64,000 nt of DNA from assembly GCA_947034895.1 (NCBI GenBank), contig OX344762.1, forward strand, positions 41,644,760 to 41,708,759. Reading direction: 5' to 3'. Shown one piece after another: positions 1 to 13,718 of the stretch (position 1 is its first letter; the number at the start of each line of letters is the position of its first letter). The notes below the pieces were generated by a model. That model had not been told where the DNA came from. It saw only the letters and a list, made by a program, of their open reading frames with translations, and did not search any database. Source of the DNA: Rhytidiadelphus loreus. Taxonomy: Eukaryota; Streptophyta; Bryopsida; Hypnales; Hylocomiaceae. A program made the translations under genes and the position numbers.

Positions 1-1931
1 TTGCGCTCGGACAGCTTTCATCCTGCAATGAAAAGTACGTTCATCCAAAAAACTTCGGAAACGGGATGGATACAAGATTTCGGGAACAAGACAGGAACGC
101 TTTTTTGTGCACCGTACAGTCACCGTACAGTGTCCGGTGAAGGGCTAGAAGTTTTTTTTAACAAGATTTTAGTCTTGTTGTCTTCAACTAGGAATGAAAT
201 TTGCAAGAAGAAACCTTTTTGCCTACTTTTTTTGGAAATGAATCATAATATGGTATTTAATAATCGTGCCAAGTTTCAAAGCTTGCAATTGTTTGTAACA
301 TTGTGGTGAAGGATTTGAATTTTGTCCGTGCGGTCATTGGCAAGTTTACTCTAGTTGTGCATTGTGAAGTAGGTGAACTTCACCAAGTTCTAGAAGTGGA
401 TTCAACGTGGACACTATTAGACAAAAGACTAGAAATCTTCGTCCAATTTGGAACAAACTTTGTTACAAAGTTTGACATGTTATAAACCTCCTACAGCTTG
501 TAATTTCAAATTACAATGAACTCTAAATACGAATACAAAACATATACTTATTACAAGAACATTTTCCAAGGAGCTCAAACCACTTGACTATAGACAAAAA
601 TCAATCTCCAAAGAGCGACAAATGCACATATGGTGGACCAAAGTTGACAATAATACTTATATAAAAGTTCATTTAATGTTTTTGCATATGAACTCTAAAT
701 TTTTTTTCTTGTAATTTCTTTATACTGTATCAAAGCAAAGGATGAAAAAATTTAATTACAATTTTCTTCTTATATTTATAAAAAAAGCCCGTCAAAGATG
801 ACATCAAATTTTGATTTATTTCAATAAATTGTAGAATTGATTATAAAGAAAAATAACTCTATTGAAAGTTAGACCATCTTTAGAAATATTTATTACAATT
901 ATTTTAAAGATAGATTTGTGTCTAATGTATCCCCAAAAATCAATACTATTTCTGATAAAAAATGACACATAAACTAGTCTATATCTACAAATTCAAGGAT
1001 ACATTTCTACATATTTCAAATCAAAACATTTGATTACATATATACCTATGTAAATATGATTGCTTCTTTTGCAAAATATTTGAATTTCTAGTAGATCAAT
1101 GAATTCTTATCTTTAGTGTTGTGGACTTTGACAATATGTAAAGTGTACATTTCAAAGTCTTTTATAAAAAGAGTAAAAACAGTTTTGCAAAGATTTATTT
1201 TTTATTTCATGGATCATCAAGTATAGAACAAAATATGTGTCTTTTTCCATGTTCTACAACTTGTACATATTTTAAATTACAAGAATTTAAAAAAAAAAAA
1301 ACCCTTGAAATAAGGACTTTGATAGTCCATATTGGGCCTGTAAAGTATGCCATTACAAAGAATCTAAGCGGGAATCTAAGGCCTGAACAAGGCTGCAAGA
1401 CAATGTGCAATAAGTGCAATTATACTTAAAATAATTAATTAATTAATTAATTTTTTCAGGAACTAATGTAATACTAGTATGCCATGTTAGCTTGGCGATT
1501 TCAAAATTATTATTTTAATTTTTTAATTTTTTAATTTTTTTGGAAAAAAAGATTATTTAAAAAAAAGATTTTATTTTTATTATTCCTTGTATTTGGACTG
1601 GGGGTTGAAAGTTAAATAACCTTGTTTTGGCCTTAGCTTTTTTGTAATGATTTGCCCAAAGGGTCTTCATCCTAAGTTCCATCTTATATAATAGAGATTA
1701 TCAATAAAGACTATTAGTTCTTAAGATAGACTAAGACTTCTTTTTCATCTTTAGCTTTCTATCCTTGGTTCTATCTAGGACCATCCACTAAAGTAAAAGT
1801 TCTAGTTATACTTCTTCAAATCATCTCTTATCCAAATCTTGATCTTGTGCTTGGAGCTATATAACTCTAATTCTTCAAGTTCCAACACACTTGTCTTTAT
1901 CTAAGAGTTGTCTACGTACTTTAGTGCACTA
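1..1931. other. AT-rich intergenic region, no gene seen
   Basis: The short open frames here have no recognisable domain and no splice structure. The sequence is AT-rich, with homopolymer runs and a short (TTAA)n tract near 1430-1450. I see nothing I can name as a gene or a complete mobile element. Confidence 0.6.
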
Positions 1932-2165
1932 GTCATCTAAGTGGAGTTGTCTAACTTTAGTGCATAAATCCATCATTTTGAGATATCCATCTCTAGGCAT
2001 TCTAGTGCCTTTGTCATCCAAGTGGAGTTGTTTAACTTTAGTGCATAAATCCATCGTTAGAGGTATTATCTCTAGGCATTCCAATGCTCTTGTCATCTAA
2101 GGAGAGTTGTTTAACTTCAATGCACAAATCCACCATCTAGAGATATCTATCTCCAAGCAATCTTT
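1932..2165. repeat. Tandem repeat, three units of about 80 bp
   Basis: Three consecutive units begin with a GTCATCTAAG-like word at about 1932, 2013 and 2092, giving periods of 81 and 79 bp. Each unit then contains a GGAGTTGT word, an ACTTTAGTGCA-like word, an AAATCCATC word and a CTCTAGGCATT word. The third unit is the most divergent. The units carry no conserved reading frame, so this is probably a local duplication in non-coding DNA or in an old element. Confidence 0.8.
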
Positions 2166-3336
2166 GCTTGTCTATTAGTGCACATTTCATCATGAATTAG
2201 TTCATCCATCAATAGACAATAGAAGTATTTTTATGGTTAAATGGTTTTATAGTTAAATACAATGGATGTCTAAGTAGTGTTTGATATTTGACAACATAAG
2301 TAGTTATCATATAATATGTAGTATGATGCTCTCCTAAACATTTAGTATAAAGTCAACTCCATTTTTTTACTTTCTCTTTGAAATTTAATGATGATTGCAT
2401 CTTTGTTTAATATAGTCCACTAAAATAGTATCATAACTTGTGAGTACTTTTATGTCTACCTTTGACATATATAAGCAGAGTACAACAAGGTTCTGATTTA
2501 CAATTATGATTTTTTTGCTAATGGGTGCTTAATGTTGGTCCATTCTGCCTTTCAAGCAATGGATCTTTTTGTGTGGTTTAAGGTAACTTTCAAAATGCAC
2601 AAGGCTTTACCAAATTCTAACTTCAATTTCTAATTTCTAGGTGAATAGCCGAATGAACTAGACTACTATGGTTTCTAGAAAATATTCCTCTATCTAAATT
2701 TAGCAATCCTAGGTAAAAAAAAGGTTATGCCATTTTCAAAAATATAAAACTCAAAACAATCCGACATTCCTAGCAAAAGATATGATTGAATCAAACAAAA
2801 TGTAGCCCTTGGAGGGCTTTATGAATTTCATCCACTCATTTACCCTAGTTCCTAGTTTCAATTAGACTTGTTATTTGGAATACCTTCTTAGGTTATAGAT
2901 TACTTTCTTATCCCCAAGTTTGGACTTGAGTGAAGACTTCCTTATGATTTTCATCCAAATTCTCACCAAATCTTCATCCTTTCATATCTTATGAAAATTT
3001 TAGTCTTTTCTAAAGTTTAAATTATGGTTAGACTCATCTAAACTTCTTCTAAGGGTTTATAATTCTAACTTCTTCCTTTGACTTACTTCTTAAGTTCTTA
3101 GTCTATTTTTTTTTAATTCTATGTCTTAGTGCTCCCTCTAAAAATTTACTATTTTTAAAACTTTGATCATTTTTATTTGTAGAGTCTAGCTCTAGCTTTT
3201 CAAAACTCTAAAGCACTTACAATTTGGACTTTCATAGAAACATAAACAATTGATGGTTTTAGATACTTTCTTTGTTCAATGGGTACGTCTAGTGCAAATG
3301 GATAATAAAAATCTCAACTCCTTACATTGAGTGACT
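2166..3336. other. AT-rich intergenic region, no gene seen
   Basis: No open frame with a recognisable protein, no tRNA and no clear repeat boundary was found. It runs up to the left end of the TTAA-bounded element at 3337. Confidence 0.5.
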
Positions 3337-4198
3337 TTAACCCCAAAAGGTTTTTGATTAGGTTTTCACTAAAATGCTCCAAAACTGCCATTTTTAGTAC
3401 AAGTACCAAATTTTAGAAAGAAAATCATTTTTGGACACATGTAAGCATAGGATCTTGTAGTACACTAGTTTGAGAAGATGCGGAAAATTTTTCAGAAATT
3501 TCCACTATAGATTGCAAGATATTAGCATTTGAATCAACAAAAAAAAGAATTTTGGCCTTGCGAAAACTAGGCAGTTGCACTTCTCAAGGTCACATTTGTA
3601 TGAAAAAATGTCCAAGATGGTGGTACTTCTTTGGATTCATTCTTCAAGGCAAGTTGGCTACATACTTGAAAATTTTCAGATCATTTGGAATTGTACTACA
3701 TATAGGGGAAAAACAAAAGTAGAAAGAAGTAGAGAATGATTCAAAATACTAATTTGTTAACAATTTATTTATGGAATTGAAGAAATCCAATCTCAATGGT
3801 TGTAGTGTTTTAATAAACAATCTTGACCTAATGTTTTTATTCTTTTTCAAAAATATTGAAAATTTAGTTGAATAAAGGAAATGGAATGATTCAAAGCTTT
3901 CTATGTATATATAAATCTAGAAAAATAATTTCAAATTTTTATTTCTTGACAAAGTGATCTTTAAAGAATTTTTTTTAGTTGTCCAAGCTACCTGCCGAGC
4001 AATGAAAATTACACATCATACAATAATTTCTTAACTATGTAGTCAAAAGTTATGAAAATTATTGAGCCTTAAAGCTACTCCTTGGATACATGTTGTATGA
4101 AAATTTCAAAGAAAAAGAATGAAAATTCCATTTGTAGTGAGCAACTGAAAATCATTATGTTGACAAAAAAAACGTAGTTTAGGGCTTTAGGGGTTTAA
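3337..4198 (+). mobile_element. TTAA-bounded non-autonomous element, copy 1 (piggyBac-like ends?)
   Basis: This 862-bp copy starts TTAACCCC and ends GGGGTTTAA. Its interior matches the copies at 21474-22411, 50593-51545 (inverted) and 55367-55704. Shared words include AGTACAAGTACCAAATTTT, GAAGATGCGGAAAA and ATTGCAAGATATTAGCAT. The flanks add further symmetry: TGACTTTAACCCC on the left and GGGGTTTAAAGTCA on the right. No transposase is encoded, and the open frame seen in two sister copies is broken here. TTAA ends with a CCC-type terminus recall piggyBac, but that assignment is an inference. Confidence 0.7.
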
Positions 4199-4973
4199 AG
4201 TCAATCAAGCTGAAAACACCCAAAAACATCGAAATAAGAATTTCAACATAGTTGGAGACACCTTTCACAAGCAAAAAAAAAAAAAACATTTTTGTAGATG
4301 AGACATATATAATTACTAAATTTTTTTTAAGTGGAAGCTCCATGGGCCTTTGAAAGGCATCACATAATTTGGTCATAAAATTTAGAGAATCAATAGTCAA
4401 CTAATTGCAATTAAGGGAATGGATTAATGGCACTTTGAGGGACACTTTCAATGGAAGTCTACTTGTCAAGGATGGGTACATTTCAGGTGTTTTCACCTTA
4501 ATAGATTCCACGGTTGTTAAAAATATTGCACTCACTATTCACAAATCCATAAGTTTTTATTTTATTTATTTATTTTTAACACAAATGAACAAGTCCATAA
4601 ATGTTTTCACACAATCATGCCCAGCAGAGTATAATACAGGAGGTCAATCTGGAGATCACACAGAGGTTTTCATCTTCAGGTGAAAGACCTTAAGTTTGTC
4701 ATTAAAATTTTCATAGCCATCTTGGGATCCTTGCTCTTAGGCTACAAATTCCTGAGTGCTACCAAAACCTCCTGTGCAAAGTACAATACTCGTTTATGTC
4801 ATAGGTCCTGCTGCTACTCAAGACCATTTCTTCTCAGTAAATGTACAGATCCAGACAACTGAACACATTCAAGCACGGTATGGACTAAACCTTAAACCCT
4901 AAACCCTACAACCCATAAGAAGCTCATCATCATCGAAAAGACTGAACTAGCAACTACTAATAAAAAGCTAGTT
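4199..4973. other. Intergenic and likely 3' UTR of the endolyase gene
   Basis: This region lies between the TTAA element and the stop codon of the minus-strand rhamnogalacturonan endolyase. It probably includes that gene's 3' UTR on its right side. Two short frames at 4405-4683 and 4680-4862 encode nothing recognisable. A telomere-like motif lies at 4892-4914. Confidence 0.45.
4892..4914. repeat. Telomere-like (telo-box) motif
   Basis: The sequence holds two adjacent AAACCCT units followed by ACAACCC. The plant telomere unit is TTTAGGG/CCCTAAA, and short interstitial copies occur near plant promoters and UTRs. It lies about 60 bp past the endolyase stop codon, in its probable 3' UTR. Confidence 0.5.
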
Positions 4974-7900
4974 TTAAGCTGCAGCCACAGCAGCCGGAGC
5001 GCCACTACAAGCAGGAGCTTCCAGGCGCAAATAGTCGTACAAAACTCCAGTGAAGGGTCCCGTGGCTTTCCTCTGACGCAAGTAGAAGCTGTTCCACCCA
5101 ACTTGCAAAAGTCGAGAGTCCACCTCAATGGTCCACAGCCTGTGCAGTCCGTGAATGCTGTGGCGTGCAATAGCATTGTCTCTTCCGTATTGCATAGTGT
5201 CAAACACAGGTTTCCTGAAGTCGAATTTGTTCACAGATAACTGCAAAAGAAAAACAAACAAACATTGGTTTTAATGATGTATTGATCAACAAAAAACATG
5301 AAGTCTCTACGATACTTAAATACAGGCCAAAGAAGAAAAGAAAGTGGAGGCAATACCAGTTTAAATAATGGGAAAAAAACACACATATACAACATTCTTT
5401 AGTAATAGAACTGGAGTCTCTTTTTGTAAGACTAGCCAACAAATGTGAATTGCACCTCAACACATATCAAACTATCTCCCAACGAGTCCCAAGAGAAACT
5501 TACATACTTGTAGTTTAATAATAAGAACCATGCTCAAATGCTTATATGGATGATTTTTAGGTGTAGTTACCTTATCTTCCATTATTTTGAGAAAAAACAC
5601 ATTTCAAGCGTGGTGAAGAATGTTATGTTCACATGTCATGTAGTGGTGGTCTGTAATTACCTGAATGGCTGCACCGTTTGCGGCAGCAGTGGCGATTCGA
5701 AGCTTGTAAGGGCTGTTGCCAGTGTTGCAGACTTCAGGAAGCTCAAAGCGAACCTCCCAAGTCGCGGGTGTGAAGGAACCATCTGCCTCAAATCTGAAAC
5801 ACAAACCACCACCACCCTTGTTATTTTCAATCAACCAAAATTTTGATTACGCACTTTTTGCATTATGCGTGATTGGTTGGTTACATTCAAAAAATAGAAG
5901 GCTATTGCCAAGGAGTGTGGTGTAGTAGAAATGAATGAATGAATTCACAAAGGAAGAGGTACAGGGTTCAGTATTCAAGAATTTGATCAAAGTCCAAGCG
6001 AAAATAACGATTTTTGGATTTGGAATTCTTGGCTAACAAATAGCAGTGTCTACTACGTCCGAATAAGTGAACACCAAAAGCTCCCCTGCATTGAACCCTG
6101 GCATGGCCTGTTTACGAATTTCTGAGCCACTAATTCATGGAGGTTTTTTCATTTCATGAACTCACTGGATTGAGTGCAATAACCAAGGTAGTCCTCTTCA
6201 AAAGCATACACAACCCACAGAAAGTCCAGCATTTTGCTATCCAAAGGGTTGGCTTGCCTGTTGAGATGTGCATAAAACCAGTCTTTTCGCCAGTCACTTT
6301 GGCCAACTGTGTACACCAAATCTTGTGTAGGGTAGAGATCCGTGTACCGTTCCCACAAGCCATACTGACGCCACCTGCAGAAACAGTTAATTTCAGTCTA
6401 ATACTCTACATCTGGAACTTTATCATGACAGTTCAAAATTCATAGAAAACCCATCTCCCTTATGAAGCAGGAAATTTGGAAACCACGTGAGACACACTAA
6501 AGGGTGTTTTCTGCTCTTTAAATCTAGAAATTATACTTAGTGAAGATATACAATAGGATGGGTGATATTGTTTTTAGAAGAATTTCAAGGTGCGTTGTAT
6601 TCACACCAGTAGCAAGAATTACAATCATAGGGTGAACTAAATTTCTGAACAAAATATACACATAGCCCCCCATAAAATACCCTTGGCACATCTGGCCCAA
6701 AGAGGTTGTTTCCAAACCTATACGAGTTCACATAAATCACTAGAAAGCTTTAGGAAGGCAACAAAACGTACCAATAGAAAGAAGAAATCATACCTTACGA
6801 TAGAAGTATGTTTTGAAAGTGCTGTTATCAACTAGCGGACTTTCTACTTCTGTTCTTAGCTTGGACACTCAGGGATTAATGATTGTAATGGGGAAACTTG
6901 TAAGGCAAAAAAAAGCAAAAAGAAGAAGAGTTATTACTTTTCGGGGTGGTTGAGGAAGAGCTTGTTGACATATTTGGGATTAGCATCCGGCACAAAAAAA
7001 CCATTTGCAGTGCGGTCAGGAACCCCAATCTCCCATGCAGTAGGTCCGTCCCGAGGACTAGTGTATGTGATGTCCCCCATTTCAACCACCGCACCTGCCG
7101 CGTGCACAACTCACAAACTTGTTGACTCTTGCTTGAATGTGTGGCAACCAGCTCAACCAGCAGCAGGTAGTGACGTTAACCCATTTGGTATGGAATATAA
7201 ATGTAGACGTTGATTTCAGGTTTGCAAAAACGCAGCATTATTACTGAGATTCTTTCATTGACCCCTTGAAATAGTATTCAAGAGAATATCAAGAGCTGCA
7301 GGTTACAAACTGCACTGCTTTGTCCTAATAGTGTGTGTGACACTGATTTACCAAAGTCACACTATTTTGAATTAAGGCAGGATACAATATAATTACTGTA
7401 ATGTACCAATTTCCACAAAAACAAAATTTGTAGAGACGCTAATCAAGACTAACCTGGCTGTACATGAATGGGGCCGTTTTCAAATTTGAAGTCTCCGACA
7501 ACACCAGGAACCCATCCATAGAGGTCATACACTCCAGCACGAATACTTCGTATGCAAAAGTGTCCATTAGCATCAGCTTGAACCCAGAACTGGTAGCCCT
7601 GTACATCAAGTAGCACTGTTTATGTTACTGGCAAAATTTTCGCCTTCTGGCAAAATTTGAATAGGGAGTTTAAAAAGATTCCCTTTTGGTCAAAAAAAAC
7701 ATTTTTTATCGCCAAATAATGAATCACTTTTAAAGAAGTAGATGAAAATGAGTTTTACCCCCAAAATGGCTACAAGATGGATTTTGTTATTGCCATTCGA
7801 GAAACTTTCATATACTAAAAAAGAACACTGTCAAGTACTGTCATACGTCTGATTATAAATTAACAGCAGCTCGTTCGTTTGTAAGTAGGACTGATTCTTC

Positions 7901-10900
7901 ATGCTATTCTTCAATTTTGAAATTACAAAATCAATCATTAATACAAGGAGCCAGAAGAAAAACTATCGTGAGCTTGCAACACCATGACAGAGAAACAAGC
8001 TATCAAATAGTGTTACCTTACTCTCAGTTTCCCATGAACCCAGAGTGCCTGGAGACGCTAACCCCAAGAATGCGTACTTGCCTCCCCAAATGTACGGTGG
8101 TTGGAAACTGCAGCATAGAAGTATAACTCATGTTATTATCATGCCTGAAAATAGATGGAAAACTTGCAGATCTGGAGCAGTTCTCAGTAAAAGTAGACTA
8201 TTTCAAAAACATTAGGCAACGTCACAAGGAGATTGATCATTGGCAAGGCAAGACAAGTGTGATGCGATTCATTAGGAGAACTCCCAATGATTCATCTTGG
8301 GGGGCATTTCTTTCATCACCTGCTTGGAAGAAAAACCGTAAACCCTATGTCCCTTTTAGCCCACTACTTTCTCAACAATTTCAATGAATGGAATGGAAAT
8401 GTCTCCCCATGATTGACTTACTTGATTGCATCCCTCCATTACACTCTTGCCAGGATTTATGTACGAAAATCGCCAGGATTAGCGACTGAAAAGTCTAATT
8501 TTACTGAAACTGTTATTGAATTTGCATTCACTATTTTTTATTAAGAGAAAGCATGAGTTAAAAAGGCTAGGTGCTTTTACGGATCAGAAACAAGAAGCCG
8601 GCCAGAAACGGTGCCGCGTTCTGCAGCCTTTGGAAAGTCGGGTGAAGTAGGCCAGGAGTAGGGCCATGCCGCCTCTTCTGCTATTGCCTACAGCACAATC
8701 CATAGTAATGCAAATTAAGTATTATGCTAATGTAGATGGCAAAATTAACAAAAGCTATAATGTAAAGGAGACATACCAGGCATTAGTCGCCCAGGAATTC
8801 AACTAGGAGCGTTAAAAATTAATTACTAGAATCTGTTGCAAACTATTGTAGTCTAAGAAAAGAGCAGATTCACAAAGAAATGTATGCTCACTTGAGCCTT
8901 CGCATTCTCCCAAAGGGCAGGACATGGAGTGCCCACTGGTGCGCAATTGAGGTATATGAAGACAGGACCAAAGACTTTTTGCCAAGCTTCGCCTTCCTCA
9001 AAGTAAGAGATAATCTCGCTGCCAATATAATGACAACCGTGAAACACCTGCACACACACACACACACACAAAGTTCAGTGTATAAGAATGTCAGTGTTGT
9101 GAATCAGTGTGACCACTAAAGGACCAAGGATTCACGGCGTTATGATGATCAATTCGATTGATCATATTGTGAAAAAAATAACTCACACACGGGAAAATTT
9201 TAGATTAGCAGAATCAAAGAAGAGCAATGCATGTGTCGGTGAAAGAAAAGAAGTAAATTTAAATAGAATCAAGTTTCCATATGACCAACTCCAACGTGCT
9301 AGAAAAACTTAAAGTCCAACATTGGCCTTTCTGGTCTATGAAAGAGTTCATGTTTGAAGGCGAAGTTGCAGAACAAGGGCGTGTTATAATTTTCGTGTTT
9401 AAAAGAGAAGAAAAAAACTCACAGCTAGACATGTAGGGCCAACATGGGAAGTTAGGTTCTGCTTCGTGGGACCGCCATTCCGAAACTCGTTGCTGGGAGA
9501 GATGATCCAAAACCCCACCATGGGGTTGGCGCTCACCCAGCCATGCACTTTCATATCTTTGTTGTCCACCACGTACGCATACTTGTCGTCCACCTAGAAA
9601 TCGACAACCCTAAACCCAGTCAAAACGACCTCTACTAATTTTCATTATCGCACCAGTACTATTCCAAGAAATAATTCCAATCTTTTAACTTCTTCATAAA
9701 CGAGTGATCAGACAATGAAAGATTTAGAAACAAGAAAAATAATCCCCACAAGCAGTTCCACATTGACCAAGGACTCAGACTAGGTCAAAAAATGGTCAAA
9801 GAATGAGCAGTTTGACTGATCATATTGCGAAAGGTAGAACTGAGATGGCGACCCAATGTAACATCACCAGAATCAATGAAAAAATATTGCATGCGTTCAT
9901 AACAAATTTGGACAAAAAAAGTCTCCACATAACCTTCTCAAAACTGCTTAAAAATGAAAGCACATGAAATTTTAACGTACTTCGCCGCGAAGAGAAGGCT
10001 CGCAGGGATTGGTAAGGATATGAGCTTCGGGGTAGGCCAGTTGCTGGCACCTATTTGGAGTCAAGTCCTCAGGGCAAGGCATCAACCTCTGCTTGTTGTC
10101 TGCGACGGCCATGTAATGGAATCTTTGGGGTGTTCAGCAGGACACTTGATAATGAAAAAATACCAAAACACAGGAGAAATCACATACACTCCATCAATAG
10201 AAATTACTCCTGTAATCTGAATAAGTGAGAAGTCTATTATAATGCTAGTTTTGTTGTAATTCTGCATAGAAATTCTGCACAAGAAATACTGTGTAGACCA
10301 TTTTGCACCTGTCCTTTTGTAACTTGAACGTGATTCGTGTTTGATTCAGGTTGAAGGCAGGCAAGCCACTTGGTCGCTTGTAGATGCCGTAAGTATAGAA
10401 GCCTGAACTCCCTCGCATAAGCACAAATCTGTAGGCAAACAGGGGACGCGATAATTAACGTAGAGCAAGTTTACATTGCACAGGTTGAAGCAACAAGCTT
10501 GAGATTACAAGAATTCCTGCCACTTGATTAGTGCAATTTATCTTTTCTTAATGTGCCTTTCTTTGATTTGTTTGATATCACTATACAATAGTCCAAGTAA
10601 CATGAAGCAGAGGCTCTTACATAGCTCCAATGCGGCATGCTAAACATATTTGAGATAAAACATTTCAAGCTACCTCTTGGAGGTGGATTGGACGTTTATT
10701 TATATATTCAATGTGTCATGAATGCGATGGATTTAGTTTAAGCTTGATATCTCACCCCTAGTTGCACATGATGTTGGTTCAAAATTGACGTTGTTGCTTC
10801 AACCTCTGCAATCTAAAATGGTCTTAACAACCTCATAATTATTTGGAGTGAGCATGAAATGTAGGAGAAAGTATCAAAAATTGGCAAAGAATTCGTTAAC

Positions 10901-12481
10901 ATGCAAAGGAGTTGAGCAATCACCGCTTATCAATGTTGAGGGGTATGGCTTTCCATCCGCAGTTTGGATCATACGGCCGCAGAAATGAAACCTCCACCCT
11001 ATTTGCATCCTTGTAAACAACTTTGAAGCTGGTTCCACTGATACTGCAAAACAAAAAGGAAACAAAAAAAATCTCACACAATGTGTAAAATGAAATGCCT
11101 ACACCGAGAGCTACAGGGTCTGAAAATTTCCATTGCAAATATCCATCTACAAGGACGACAGATGTCCATTGATGGTCACCGAACTAGCCAGTAATTCCAG
11201 GTAAATCAATCTAGAGTCCATAGGTTAGAGAATTTACACGTCAAATATATCTTTCCCACCTTTTTCGCTCCAATTGAGATCCCAATATCTGACAATCCAA
11301 GTGGTCATGTTAAAGACATGCCAAAAACTTGATTCCCCTTTCAACCTAAGATACCAGTACTTCAAAGGATCTTCATCAAAATTAAAGGAAAAAAAACCAA
11401 GAGTCACAAGATTCATAAGCTCCTAATAGAGATTCAAAACAGATGAAAAAAAATGCTCTCTCCGTCCGAAATAATCGTTCACTCTTAAACTTCATTGTAC
11501 TGACTTGATTACTGTTTTACATTTTTGAAATAACTTATACTATATTCTTGTCTGATGACATATGAAAGAGAATTCCAACGCACAAAAGAATGCATCCTTT
11601 GAATGCTGTACGCAAAGGTTCAGAATTGGTACTACATTGGTATCGGTAAATGCTCCACATTGTTAGCTTCGACACAGTTTATATTCAGACGCAATTTATA
11701 CACTATCAAGTACACTTGCTGCAGGACAAAGGAATATGAGACATGATCATGAAGAGTATGCATGGTTTAATTGAAATTATGAAGATGATTAACATGAAGA
11801 GTATGCATTGTGAGAAAAACATCATCCACAAAATACATAATCAAGTAAAGAATTTCACCCTCTGTTAGTTTCCTTGTTATGAGTCTCCAGGAGATTTTCG
11901 ATTCCACCATATTTGATGCCAGTCACGATCCCACCAGGCTTGGAAATCGTAACTTGGACTATGCCATTCTCCAACACAACCTGCCACCATTCAGTGTATT
12001 CAAAGCAAGTGTGAAGATCTTGCAAGAATTCAGCAGACCTGCATTGCTAGAATTCAAAGCACTAAGCAAACATATCCTACAAGGGAAAAATTGACCCTTA
12101 GGTGCTCAAACGAAAGATTGTAAGCACACTTTTAAGAAATCATAATAAACGATTCAAACTCTTCCCAAATATCTATATCATTGTTATTTCATGTAGAGCA
12201 TTCTTTCTTCTTTCCATTGATGTAACACTTCTTTCTTTTTTTGAAGCTTCCTAAATAAGTATTAATTGGATGATCTGCACTGTTCATCAGAACAGTCATC
12301 ATACACTGGTTGACATTTAGGAGTGAATGTTCTAATAGCAACTTTTGAATGTGAGTGTAAAGCAAAAGGGTAGTACATATTTTTCCTTCTCCACAAGGAC
12401 AACATTAGCACCGGAAGATCCACTGGTGTGAGGATGAGTATTGGCACTGTTCTGAAGGTCGTCTTTCAGCTCATGCACCAT
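4974..12481 (-). CDS. Rhamnogalacturonan endolyase (polysaccharide lyase family 4), 15 exons
   Basis: Plant PL4 rhamnogalacturonan lyases cleave the rhamnogalacturonan I backbone of pectin by beta-elimination in the cell wall. I rebuilt these exons (minus strand, 5' to 3'): 12481-12377, 11980-11859, 11288-11238, 11043-10924, 10428-10309, 10122-9981, 9593-9423, 9047-8892, 8687-8581, 8107-8017, 7598-7454, 7094-6938, 6374-6258, 5793-5661, 5240-4974. The frames join without a break to about 667 aa, normal for the family. Family landmarks in order are GGIVTGIKYGG, NRGYWDLNW, FHYMAVADNKQR, NGGPTKQNLTSHVGP, KVFGPVFIYLN (catalytic domain), SGRLLVSDP (FnIII-like domain), WEIGVPDRTANGFF, YGLWERYTDLYP, DLVYTVGQSDWRKDWF and GVLYDYLRLE (C-terminal CBM-like domain). 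The first exon and its donor are the least certain part. No clear signal peptide is visible, so the true N-terminus may differ. The intron after 6258 starts with GC. Confidence 0.93.
9048..9072. repeat. (CA)n microsatellite in an endolyase intron
   Basis: A run of CA dinucleotides on the plus strand is a TG run on the transcribed strand. It sits directly before the acceptor of the exon at 9047, so it occupies the usual polypyrimidine position. Length variation here could affect splicing of that exon; this is an inference. Confidence 0.7.
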
Positions 12482-13718
12482 CTTTCGGATTCCTGCATAC
12501 ATACAATACATACACGCCATCTCGCTCAGTTCCAAGTAAAGGTTGTTGACATCTCTTTAAGAGACCATTTGAAGCGCAACTTCATGCCTTAAATTCTTAA
12601 ACTCAAGCTGTAAGAGGATCTATGCCAAAGATTAGGGCAACTTGGATATCAGAAAGAATTAGGGCATCTTGGACGCCCCAATTCCTACCAGACAAGCCAA
12701 GGTGTTAGCAGCTCCATTTCTCGAATATCATGTCCGATGCCCACCTGGTCTAGATATCCTATCAAATACCGAATCTCTAAAGCCTTCAGAGACGAACCAC
12801 AAGGGTCAATTTGACAACCAGACAAAAGAAGAGAAGGCTAAAGACTGCTTGATCTTCACACGAGTCTTACATTCTATGATACCTCACCCAGGCTATCAAT
12901 TGCGCTACAGACGGGGGAGAACTCCAACAGACACAAACTCGTACACCACCACGAAAACTTGGAGTTCAACAGACACGTTCGCTTTGGCTATGGCGTCTTA
13001 GATGCCATTCCCGAATGCAAATCCGAAGCATTCGTTTCACTAGCTGAATTAAATCACGACCAATTCTCCATTGCAGCAAAATTCTATGTGTTTAGGTTGC
13101 GAATTCTATGTGTTTAGGCTTTCTATGGTTTCGAATTCACACAGACAGCATATTCATTAGATCGAAGGCTAACAAGCTGAACCCCCAATCTAGATAAGGA
13201 ACAACATCTATGGCGCACCAACACGTCCAATTCACATGAGCATTGCTCAAAACGCAATGCAAGCACACTCTTCCACGCCGCCGTCTGCCCAAGCAAGCCC
13301 CTTTGAATCTGCAATGAAGCCCACGTGAATTCAAGCCACTTGGGGAGGGGGAGAGTACCTCGAAACATGGTTGCTGTTGTGGTGGATCGTTCGTCAACAA
13401 ACGAGGTTGAAGGTTGCAACAATTATTATTGTGCTCATTCTCCAGGAAAGCACCGTGAAAAACTCCGCTTCGGCAATGAAGATGAATCCAGCCCGACACA
13501 CAGGCAGACAGCAATCTGTTACGAAATTCAAGGGACGTCCGGCAAGGGAAAAGGAAACTGAAGGAGTTCCAGTGATGACTGATGAGTGTGAGTGCCAAAT
13601 CATTTGCTGAAAAGGCTTGCGGCTTTGTTTCCGTGTCAGTCAGTTCTGGCATGTCTAGAAAAGGAGGCCAGGCTGACTGATGAGGGACGCTTTACACTTG
13701 GAGCCTAGCTAAGAAAAA
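12482..13718. other. Upstream region of the endolyase gene
   Basis: This stretch is less AT-rich than the surrounding intergenic DNA and has no recognisable protein on either strand. It probably contains the promoter and 5' UTR of the minus-strand endolyase. A TATGTATGCAG acceptor-like site just upstream of the proposed start (about 12490) suggests a 5' UTR intron. Overlapping frames at 13137-13652 (minus) and 12669-13001 (plus) look fortuitous. Confidence 0.4.

Noticed and set aside
1428..1452. (TTAA)n run
   Set aside because: Simple sequence only. It is not flanked by CCCC/GGGG ends and so is not an element boundary.
12669..13001. 110-codon plus-strand frame
   Set aside because: It starts with TTG rather than ATG, is antisense to the likely endolyase leader, and resembles no known protein.
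13137..13652. 171-codon minus-strand frame upstream of the endolyase
   Set aside because: It has no recognisable domain, overlaps other frames of similar length on both strands, and lies where the promoter or 5' UTR of the endolyase is expected.
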